Positions 53,752-60,970 of a stretch of 64,000 nucleotides of DNA are shown here, piece by piece. The stretch spans positions 661,501-725,500 of the forward strand of contig NZ_CP146069.1 in assembly GCF_037023735.1 (NCBI RefSeq), in the 5' to 3' direction. Position 1 is the stretch's first letter. Every line of letters starts with the position of its first letter. The position numbers were made by a program, and so were the translations under genes. The stretch comes from Roseovarius sp. S88. Its GTDB lineage: Bacteria; Pseudomonadota; Alphaproteobacteria; Rhodobacterales; Rhodobacteraceae. The notes beneath the pieces were generated by a model. That model saw only the letters and a list, made by a program, of their open reading frames with translations, had not been told where the DNA came from and did not search any database.

Positions 53752-54128
53752 CCCGAGGCTCGTGTCTTTGTGGTGCGAATGTTCTGGAGCTTGATCCGCC
53801 TGCAGGTCCGGTGACGGCCTGCCATTGCACACAATGCAGAAAGTACTCCGGGTACTATGCGGCCAGCCTGGACGTGGATCGTGACGCGGTGCGCTGGGTG
53901 AAACAGGGGCATATCAAAGAGTTTCAACACCCCAGCGGCGCGCGCCGTGTGTTCTGCGGATGCTGTGGCACGAAGCTTTGGTTCGAAGGCGCAGACGGGT
54001 GGCACAGCCTTGAAGCCGGGCTGCTAGATGCACCAACCGGCGGACAGATGGCGGGGCATATCTTTGCTGCCGATAAGGGCGACTACTACACGATTTTGGA
54101 CGGATTGCCACAGGAGGCGCAGTTGTGA
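53748..54128 (+). CDS. GFA-family zinc-binding protein (third of three tandem)
   Basis: This 126-residue paralog is the most divergent of the three. It has GSCLCGANVLEL, CHCTQCRKYSGYYAAS and FCGCCGTKLW, so all zinc cysteines are kept. It starts in an ATGA overlap with the second copy and ends overlapping the next LysE start. Three adjacent GFA genes between two exporters is an unusual arrangement. Confidence 0.86.
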   Translation: MTRGSCLCGANVLELDPPAGPVTACHCTQCRKYSGYYAASLDVDRDAVRWVKQGHIKEFQHPSGARRVFCGCCGTKLWFEGADGWHSLEAGLLDAPTGGQMAGHIFAADKGDYYTILDGLPQEAQL

Positions 54129-54751
54129 TGTGGGAGGTTCTAACCGGATTTGAGCCAAGCGTCCTCGTGGCATTCATCGCTGCGGGTCTGCTGCTCAACA
54201 TCACGCCGGGGGCGGACTTCGTGTTCATATCGGCCAGTGGCATTTCTGGCGGGCCAAAAATTGGCATGGCCGCGGCGATGGGCGTAAACCTTGGAGTGGC
54301 CGTGCACATCATTTTGGCCGCAGCAGGGGTGTCGGCTTTGCTCCTGGCCTTTCCGTGGGCCTACGACGCGATCCGCTATGTAGGCGCGGCCTATCTTTTG
54401 TGGCTGGCCGTGCAAGCCTGGCGCGCTAGTGGAGAGCTGGATGAAGGACGCGCGGCGCGCAGCGTATGGCGCGCGGTGCGCCGGGGGTTCGTGACCAACG
54501 TCCTGAATCCCAAAACAGCGCTCTTTATCTTTGCCTTCATTCCACAATTCACTGATCCGGCAATTGGCCCGATCTGGATGCAGATCCTGATATTGGGTGT
54601 GATTTTCATGGTGTTTGGCGCTGCCTTCTCGCTCTGCCTCGGGGCGGCAGCTGGGATGTTCGCGCATGCCCTCAAGGCGAAAACAAGAATTCTCAACCGG
54701 GTCTCTGCCGCCATGTTTGGCGGACTGGCGGCCCGGTTGGTATGGGACTGA
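54125..54751 (+). CDS. LysE-family amino acid exporter (second of three)
   Basis: This protein has 208 residues with LysE hydrophobicity and ITPGADFVFISASGISGG near the start, plus the NPKTALFIFAFIPQF loop. The GTG at 54125 has GGAGG seven bases upstream and overlaps the preceding TGA; ATG 54128 is an alternative. It differs clearly from the first and third LysE proteins, so the three are probably not interchangeable. It lies 56 bases before the first DMGDH-like gene. Confidence 0.87.
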   Translation: MMWEVLTGFEPSVLVAFIAAGLLLNITPGADFVFISASGISGGPKIGMAAAMGVNLGVAVHIILAAAGVSALLLAFPWAYDAIRYVGAAYLLWLAVQAWRASGELDEGRAARSVWRAVRRGFVTNVLNPKTALFIFAFIPQFTDPAIGPIWMQILILGVIFMVFGAAFSLCLGAAAGMFAHALKAKTRILNRVSAAMFGGLAARLVWD

Positions 54752-54807
54752 AATGTATGAACTTTGCGGGCGCCTGAGGCGGGTCGCGAGATTAAGGAGA
54801 CGACAAT

Positions 54808-57252
54808 ATGGCTGACTTACCAACAACCGCACGGGTTGTGATCATTGGCGGAGGCGTGGTGGGCACGTCAACGCTCTACCATCTGGCGAAGGCGGGATGG
54901 AAAGACTGCATCCTGCTCGAAAAGAACGAACTGACCGCAGGGTCCACATGGCATGCCGCAGGCAACGTGCCGAACTTTGCCGGATCCTGGGCGGTGATGA
55001 ACATGCAGCGCTACGGTGCGGCTATGTACCGGACGCTGGGTGAGGACGTGGATTACCCGATGAACTACCACGTCACCGGGGCAATCCGGCTGGCGCATAC
55101 CAAAGAGCGGATGCAGGAATTTGAACGTGTGGCGGGCATGGGCCGGTATCAGGGTTTGCAGATGGATATCTGCACGCCACAGGAGCTTCAGCAATATAAC
55201 CCGTTCATGGAAACCCATGACCTTGAGGGCGGCCTTTGGGACCCGCTGGACGGTGACATTGACCCCGCTCAGTTGACTCAGGCGCTGGCCAAGGGCGCGC
55301 GCGATGCCGGTGGTCGGATTGAACGCTTCTGCCCGGTTGTTGGCATCGACAAAGACGGCGACGAGTGGATCGTGAAGACCGAAAAGGGTGAGATTCGCTG
55401 TGAATATGTGGCCAACTGCGCAGGGTATTACGCACAGCGCGTGGGCGAGATGTTCAAGCCCTTCGGTGGCCGCACCGTGCCGATGGTGGTCATGTCGCAC
55501 CAGTATTTCCTGACCGAGCCGATTGCTGAGCTGGAAGCCTGGACCAAGGAACATGGCAAAAAGGTTGCGATGATCCGCGATGTGGACACGTCCTACTACC
55601 TGCGGCAGGAAAAGACCGGTCTGAACCTTGGGCCTTATGAGCGGAATTGTAAGGCGCATTGGGTCACACCCGACGATCCGATGCCGGAAGATTTCTCATT
55701 CCAACTCTACCCTGACGATCTGGATCGTTTGGAGTGGTATATTGAAGACGCCATGGGCCGGATGCCGCTTTTGGCCGAAGCAGGTGTGGGCCGGAATATC
55801 AACGGACCTATTCCATATGCGCCAGATGGCCTGCCGATGATTGGCCCTATGCCGGGTGTCAAAAATGCCTTTGAGGGGCATTCTTTCACCTTTGGCATCG
55901 CGCAAGGCGGCGGTGCAGGCAAGGTCCTTAGCGAATGGATCATGCATGGCGAGACCGAGGATGACATGTGGGCGGTCGATCCGCGTCGCTACACCGATTA
56001 CTGCGACCACGACTATTGTCTGCAAAAAGCGCTGGAAACCTACGGCCATGAATACGCGATGCATTTCCCCTGGCACGAATGGCCTGCGGGGCGTGACAAG
56101 AAGTTGGGGCCGAATGACGCCAAAATCCGTGAGCTGGGTGGTGTCATGGGGGCTTATAATGGCTGGGAGCGGGCCAACTGGTACGCCAAACCCGGTGATG
56201 ACACATCCGAGGAAAGCACGCAGACCTGGGGCCGCAAAGGCCCATGGGAGCCGCGCGTTCGCGAAGAGTGCGAAGCAGTGCGCGATGCGTGCGGTGTCCT
56301 GGATCTGCCGGGTTTCTCGCGGTTCCGCGTTCAGGGTGCCCGGGCCGATGAATGGCTGCGTGGCTTTGTCACTGGAGGTTTGCCCAAGATCGGACGCATC
56401 AACCTTGTCTACCGCGCCGACAGTCGCGGCCGGATCCTGACCGAGTTTTCCTGTATCCGTTTGGAAGAGGATGACTTTGTCCTGATCACAGCCGCCCCGG
56501 CACAGTGGCATGATGGGGACCTCATCCGTCAGAACGTGCCGGATGGTATCACCGTGACAGAGACGACGACCGAGCGTTCTGCGCTGCTGGTCGCAGGTCC
56601 AAAAAGCCGCGACATGCTCGCCCCTCTGACCGATGCCGATCTCTCGACCGGGTGGCTCACACATCAGCACGCCACAGTCGCGGGCAAACCTGCCTTCCTC
56701 ATCCGGGTAAGTTTTACTGGAGAACTTGGCTGGGAAGTGCACGCCGCCAACGAGGATATGCCAGCGATCTTCGAGGCCATCCTTGAAGCGGGTGCCAAAC
56801 CCTTTGGCATGTACGCGCTGAACTCCTTGCGCATCGAAAAAGGCTATCGCGCCTGGAAAGGTGATCTCAGCACCGACTACTCCATGCTCGAAGGCGGTCT
56901 GGAGCGGTTCGTCAAATTCGACAAGCCACAGGATTTCACCGGCAAAGCGGCGCTTCTGGCCGAAAAACAGCGCGGGCGGAAGAAAGCCTTTGTGCCGCTC
57001 ATCGTGGATGCCGGTTTTGCCGATGCGCCATACATGTCGACGGTCTGGCTCAACGGTGACGTTGTTGGTGAGACCACCTCTGGCGCCTGGGGTTACCGGG
57101 TGAATGCCAGCGTCGCACTGGCCACGATCCGTGCCGATCTGGCCGATGCCGGAACCGAGCTTGAGGTCGAGATCTTTGGAGAGCGCCGCAAGGCGGTTGT
57201 CCAACCGGATCAGCCTTTGTGGGACCCTGAAAACGAACGGATCCGTGCATGA
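54808..57252 (+). CDS. Dimethylglycine/sarcosine dehydrogenase-like FAD-GcvT fusion (copy 1)
   Basis: This 814-residue protein has an N-terminal DAO-type FAD domain with VIIGGGVVGTSTLYHL (residues 11-26). His49 in TAGSTWHAAG is the position that carries covalent FAD in mammalian DMGDH. A C-terminal GcvT-like tetrahydrofolate domain (from about residue 430) contains FTGELGWEVHAA and LNSLRIEKGYRAWKGD. Known enzymes oxidise dimethylglycine or sarcosine and pass the methyl carbon to THF. Flanked by LysE genes; its stop overlaps LysE copy three. Exact substrate unknown. Confidence 0.88.
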   Translation: MADLPTTARVVIIGGGVVGTSTLYHLAKAGWKDCILLEKNELTAGSTWHAAGNVPNFAGSWAVMNMQRYGAAMYRTLGEDVDYPMNYHVTGAIRLAHTKERMQEFERVAGMGRYQGLQMDICTPQELQQYNPFMETHDLEGGLWDPLDGDIDPAQLTQALAKGARDAGGRIERFCPVVGIDKDGDEWIVKTEKGEIRCEYVANCAGYYAQRVGEMFKPFGGRTVPMVVMSHQYFLTEPIAELEAWTKEHGKKVAMIRDVDTSYYLRQEKTGLNLGPYERNCKAHWVTPDDPMPEDFSFQLYPDDLDRLEWYIEDAMGRMPLLAEAGVGRNINGPIPYAPDGLPMIGPMPGVKNAFEGHSFTFGIAQGGGAGKVLSEWIMHGETEDDMWAVDPRRYTDYCDHDYCLQKALETYGHEYAMHFPWHEWPAGRDKKLGPNDAKIRELGGVMGAYNGWERANWYAKPGDDTSEESTQTWGRKGPWEPRVREECEAVRDACGVLDLPGFSRFRVQGARADEWLRGFVTGGLPKIGRINLVYRADSRGRILTEFSCIRLEEDDFVLITAAPAQWHDGDLIRQNVPDGITVTETTTERSALLVAGPKSRDMLAPLTDADLSTGWLTHQHATVAGKPAFLIRVSFTGELGWEVHAANEDMPAIFEAILEAGAKPFGMYALNSLRIEKGYRAWKGDLSTDYSMLEGGLERFVKFDKPQDFTGKAALLAEKQRGRKKAFVPLIVDAGFADAPYMSTVWLNGDVVGETTSGAWGYRVNASVALATIRADLADAGTELEVEIFGERRKAVVQPDQPLWDPENERIRA

Positions 57253-57875
57253 GCCTGGAGGTCTATCTCCTTTACTTAGGTGTCCTGGCGGCGTTTTTTG
57301 CGACGCCGCCAGACACAAGCCAGCTGTTGATCATCTCCAACAGCTTGCGCCACGGGATGCGTAAGTCTTTAGCAACGGTGGCCGGTGATCTGACCGCCAA
57401 CAGCATACAAATGACGCTGGCCGCGTTTGGCCTCACGGCAATTGTCGCGGCAAACGCCAACGCGCTTTGGGTGATCAAATGGGCTGGTGTCGCCTATCTT
57501 TTATGGATCGGCCTGCGTCTCATGCTGTCCAAGGGTGCCGCTGACACACCGCAGGCTGCTGCACCGGGGCGGCTCTTCCGGCAGGGGTTTGTCACCTCAT
57601 CGGCCAACCCCTATGCGGTGGTGTTTTTTGGTGCGCTCTTCCCGCAATTCATTGACCCTAGCCTGCCGATCCTTCCTCAGCTCTTGATCCTTGGGGTCAC
57701 CTATTTGGTGGTCGATGGGGCGGTGCTGCTGTTGTGGGGTTGGGCCGCGCAACGCACTTTGGGTCGGCTTAAGGCGCTGACGGGTGTGTGGATCAACCGC
57801 ATCTCAGGCGGTCTTATGATCGGGGCCGCATTGCTCCTGGGTCTGAAAGACATTGAAAGGGCGGATCAAAAATGA
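57249..57875 (+). CDS. LysE-family amino acid exporter (third of three)
   Basis: This 208-residue membrane protein starts in an ATGA overlap with the DMGDH-like gene and ends in an ATGA overlap with the MDR reductase, so it is translationally coupled on both sides. It shows TPPDTSQLLIISNSLRHG and SANPYAVVFFGALFPQF, LysE-type loops. The tight coupling to a demethylating dehydrogenase suggests export of a product such as sarcosine, glycine or another amino acid. This is inference. Confidence 0.86.
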   Translation: MSLEVYLLYLGVLAAFFATPPDTSQLLIISNSLRHGMRKSLATVAGDLTANSIQMTLAAFGLTAIVAANANALWVIKWAGVAYLLWIGLRLMLSKGAADTPQAAAPGRLFRQGFVTSSANPYAVVFFGALFPQFIDPSLPILPQLLILGVTYLVVDGAVLLLWGWAAQRTLGRLKALTGVWINRISGGLMIGAALLLGLKDIERADQK

Positions 57876-58948
57876 CTTTGCCCAGCGTCATGTCTGGTGT
57901 GTTTCTTACCCGTCACGGCGGGCCAGAGGCTCTGGAATGGCGCGAGGACATCTCGGTGCCGCAGCCCGGGCCCGGAGAGGTTCTGGTCCGGGTTCTGGCC
58001 GCAGGGGTGAACAACACGGACATCAATACGCGCGAAGGATGGTACTCAGCGGACGTGACCGGAGCCACAGGTGACCTGCAGGGCAATGTCGAGGCGGGTG
58101 GCTGGTCCGGCGCTTTGAACTTTCCGCTGATCCAGGGGGGTGATCTTTGTGGCGAGGTGGTTGCCTTGGGCGAGGGCGTATCACGCCTCAGTCTGGGCCA
58201 GCGCGTCATTTGCCCTATCAACCAGCCGCGCCCCACCGCGGAGAATCCTGTGGGTTTTGTGGCCATTGGATCTGAATACAACGGCGCGTTTGCGGAGTAT
58301 TGCGCGGTTCCCGAAGCGGACCTCTATGACGTCACGGATGCGCCGCTTAGTGACATCGAACTGGCTGCAATCCCGTGTGCCTTTGGCACAGCTGCTGGAT
58401 TGCTGGATCGGGCTGGCGTAAAGGGTGGCCATAAGGTTCTGATCACCGGCGCGTCAGGCGGAGTGGGGTTGGCCGCAGTGCAATTGGCAACCGCTATGGA
58501 CGCCCATGTAACGGGTATCTCATCACCAGCAAAAGCCGATGTGGTGCTTGAGGCAGGCGCCAAAGCGGTGCTGAATCGCGATGACGTGCCTCCTGTTGAG
58601 ACGTTTGATGCCGTTGTTGACTTGGTCGCAGGGCCAGCCTGGGCCACGCTCATAGATGCTCTGAAGCCGGGTGGCCACTACGCCGTAGCAGGCGCCATAG
58701 CCGGACCGATTGTCGAAGCGGATTTGCGGCGCATTTACCTGCGCGACATCACCATTCATGGCTGCACATATCAATCACAGGAAGTTTTTGCGGCACTGGT
58801 GGAAAAGCTACAGGATGGTCAGGTCAAGCCACTGATTTCAAAAATTTACCCACTTAAAGATATTCGAAAAGCACAAGAAGATTTCATGTCAAAACGCTAT
58901 CCCGGCAAGCTGGTACTCATACCGGGCAAAACTGGCGATGGAGCATGA
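57872..58948 (+). CDS. MDR-superfamily zinc-type alcohol dehydrogenase/quinone reductase-like protein
   Basis: This 358-residue oxidoreductase has a GroES-like N-terminal domain and a Rossmann core (KVLITGASGGVGLAAVQLA). The GAGVNNTDINTREGWY-type segment (AAGVNNTDINTREGWY) fits the quinone-oxidoreductase branch. The catalytic-zinc cysteine of classical ADHs is not evident there, so NADPH-dependent reduction is likelier than alcohol oxidation. It is coupled to the LysE gene. Substrate unknown. Confidence 0.82.
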   Translation: MTLPSVMSGVFLTRHGGPEALEWREDISVPQPGPGEVLVRVLAAGVNNTDINTREGWYSADVTGATGDLQGNVEAGGWSGALNFPLIQGGDLCGEVVALGEGVSRLSLGQRVICPINQPRPTAENPVGFVAIGSEYNGAFAEYCAVPEADLYDVTDAPLSDIELAAIPCAFGTAAGLLDRAGVKGGHKVLITGASGGVGLAAVQLATAMDAHVTGISSPAKADVVLEAGAKAVLNRDDVPPVETFDAVVDLVAGPAWATLIDALKPGGHYAVAGAIAGPIVEADLRRIYLRDITIHGCTYQSQEVFAALVEKLQDGQVKPLISKIYPLKDIRKAQEDFMSKRYPGKLVLIPGKTGDGA

Positions 58949-58963
58949 AAGGGAGGGACACGC

Positions 58964-59863
58964 ATGGCTGATATCACATTACTCGACGGATCCATTGGTC
59001 AGGAATTGGTCAAGCGTTCTGGCGATCGGGCGACACCGCTCTGGTCTACACAGGTGATGATTGATCATCCCAAATTGGTCGGCGAAGTGCATCTCGACTA
59101 TTTTGAGGCTGGGGCGACGGTTGCCACGACAAACACCTATGCCGTGCTTCGCGACCGGCTGAAACGTGTGAACCTTGAGGACAAAACAGAGCTCCTAACA
59201 GACACAGCGGTGCGTGCCGCCCGCAAAGCGCGGGCCGCCTCTGGCGGCAAGGGCCGTGTAGCGGGGTCTCTCGGACCTCTGATCGCATCCTACCGCCCGG
59301 ACATTTTTCCGCCTTTCGAAGACGCGGTCGCGGCGTATTCTGAACCTGTTGCTCATATGAAAGACCACGTGGACCTCTTTTTGATTGAGACAGCATCTTC
59401 CGTGGACCATGCCAAGGCGTCTCTGGCGGCTGCATCAGGGCATGGTGTGCCGGTCTGGCTTGGCGTGTCAGTCGATGATTTTGACGGCACGCGCTTAAGG
59501 TCTGGTGAACACGTCTCGGAATTGGCAGACGTCATCGCTCAATACGCGCCTGACGCTGTTTTGGTGAACTGCTCAAGACCAGAGGCGATTGGACCGGCCT
59601 TGGATCTCATCAAAGCGTTTGGTGTCCCGTTTGGGGCCTATGCCAATGGCTTCACAATGATCAGCAGCGGGTTTTTGGAGGAGTTTCCCACTGTGGATGC
59701 TTTGGAGCAGCGCGCCGATCTTGGGCCCGAGGTATACGCAGAATTTGCCATGAGCTGGGTCGCACAAGGAGCCAGCATAGTCGGCGGATGTTGCGAAGTC
59801 GGGCCTGCTCATATCGCGGAACTGGCGCGGCAACTATCGTCCGCAGGTCACAGGATCGTCTAG
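58964..59863 (+). CDS. Homocysteine S-methyltransferase-family protein (BHMT/MmuM-like)
   Basis: This 299-residue (beta/alpha)8 barrel has the substrate-loop start LLDGSIGQELVKRSGD and the three zinc cysteines: LVNCSRPEAI and GGCCEVGPAHI. Known members transfer a methyl group to homocysteine from betaine, S-methylmethionine or similar donors. The methyl donor cannot be told from sequence. With two DMGDH-like genes in the same cluster, a betaine-type donor is attractive. Three bases separate it from the GlxA-type regulator. Confidence 0.85.
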   Translation: MADITLLDGSIGQELVKRSGDRATPLWSTQVMIDHPKLVGEVHLDYFEAGATVATTNTYAVLRDRLKRVNLEDKTELLTDTAVRAARKARAASGGKGRVAGSLGPLIASYRPDIFPPFEDAVAAYSEPVAHMKDHVDLFLIETASSVDHAKASLAAASGHGVPVWLGVSVDDFDGTRLRSGEHVSELADVIAQYAPDAVLVNCSRPEAIGPALDLIKAFGVPFGAYANGFTMISSGFLEEFPTVDALEQRADLGPEVYAEFAMSWVAQGASIVGGCCEVGPAHIAELARQLSSAGHRIV

Positions 59864-59865
59864 AC

Positions 59866-60876
59866 ATGAACGCACGCGCGCAATCCCGACACGGTCGCCA
59901 AGGGCACGAAGCAGATCAAACCGCACGGCAATTCGACATTGTGTTGTCTGACGGATTTGTCCTGACGGAATATGCCGCGCTCACAGATGCTTTGCGCATC
60001 GCCAATCGTGTCAGTGCTCAAGCGCAGTTTTCCTGGACCTGCCGATCCGCCAAGGGAGGGACAGTGACAAGCCTGAGTGGCGCAAGCGTTGAGACACAAC
60101 CTTTTGCGCAGAAGTCGGATGCCGACTATCTTTTTGTGCTGGGCAACAGTGATCAGGACAGCCCAAGCCTGTCGCTTGGTCATGTGATCGACCGTTACAC
60201 CAACCGCAACATTCAGGTGTTTCTGCTCTCAGAAGCGGCCAGCCGGTACATCAAAGAGCGCGGCCCCAAATCTGCGCACCTGACCACGCATTGGGAAAAC
60301 TCAGCGGTCTTGAAAGAACGCACCGGGCTTTTTGATGCCGACAACGCGCTGGCCAGCGAAGATGGTCAGGTGGTGACATGCGCAGGTATGGGCGCGACCC
60401 TGGATGTGGTTTTATCCGTCATCGGGCGTCATGTCTCATCGGCAGTGTTGATGACCGTGGCTAATGTGTTCCTGCACGAGCGCATCCGCGATTTCGGCAC
60501 ACGGCAGCCTTTTGGTGGCACGGCTGGCACCGCTACGGGAGACAAGGTGCTCGACCGGGCAATTGAGATCATGCAGGACAATATCGAAGAACCGCTTTCC
60601 GTTGCCGAGATCACCAAGCGCTTGGGTCTGTCCAGCAGGTCGCTCGAAAGGCGGTTTCAATCACGTCTTGGGACGACACCTAACACCTATTACCGTGAGA
60701 TGCGGCTTGCGCGAGCCAATAACCTTCTCTTGAACACCGCGATGTCAGTCCGTGAGATCGGTCTGGCCTGTGGGTTTTCTGGCGGCTTTTCCGTGCTTTA
60801 CAAAAGCTTTTTTGGTGTGACGCCGCTTCAGATGCGGCGCACAAGGCAGCCCCTGCAATCGCGAGAAAAAGAGTGA
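59866..60876 (+). CDS. GlxA-family transcriptional regulator (DJ-1/PfpI plus AraC domains)
   Basis: This 336-residue protein has an N-terminal DJ-1/PfpI-like domain (FDIVLSDGFVLTEYAAL to about residue 210) and a C-terminal AraC helix-turn-helix pair (LSVAEITKRLGLSSRSLERR, then IGLACGFSGGFSVLYKSFFG). The architecture equals that of GbdR, CdhR and related activators of glycine betaine, carnitine and choline catabolism. I start at ATG 59866, three bases after the methyltransferase stop. It probably activates the downstream DMGDH-like gene; inverted repeats lie in between. Confidence 0.87.
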   Translation: MNARAQSRHGRQGHEADQTARQFDIVLSDGFVLTEYAALTDALRIANRVSAQAQFSWTCRSAKGGTVTSLSGASVETQPFAQKSDADYLFVLGNSDQDSPSLSLGHVIDRYTNRNIQVFLLSEAASRYIKERGPKSAHLTTHWENSAVLKERTGLFDADNALASEDGQVVTCAGMGATLDVVLSVIGRHVSSAVLMTVANVFLHERIRDFGTRQPFGGTAGTATGDKVLDRAIEIMQDNIEEPLSVAEITKRLGLSSRSLERRFQSRLGTTPNTYYREMRLARANNLLLNTAMSVREIGLACGFSGGFSVLYKSFFGVTPLQMRRTRQPLQSREKE

Positions 60877-60880
60877 TTTA

Positions 60881-60941
60881 CGTCAGTCAGTGACGGATTT
60901 CAGCTATGCTTGAAAACACACCCGTGGCATCGTCTGCGACG
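60881..60941. promoter_or_regulatory. Inverted repeats upstream of DMGDH-like gene 2
   Basis: CGTCA-GTCAG-TGACG (60881-60895) and CGTC-TGC-GACG (60931-60941) are two short perfect dyads sharing the CGTC/GACG arms, in the 94-base spacer between the GlxA-type regulator and copy 2. They are candidate activator sites. The arms are short, so chance is possible. Confidence 0.4.
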
Positions 60942-60970
60942 GTGCGAATCCCAACCCGGAGACAATGAGA

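Noticed and set aside
55696..57318. 540-codon minus-strand open frame opposite the first DMGDH-like gene
   Set aside because: It lies wholly antisense to a clearly coding enzyme and shows no domain or ribosome site.
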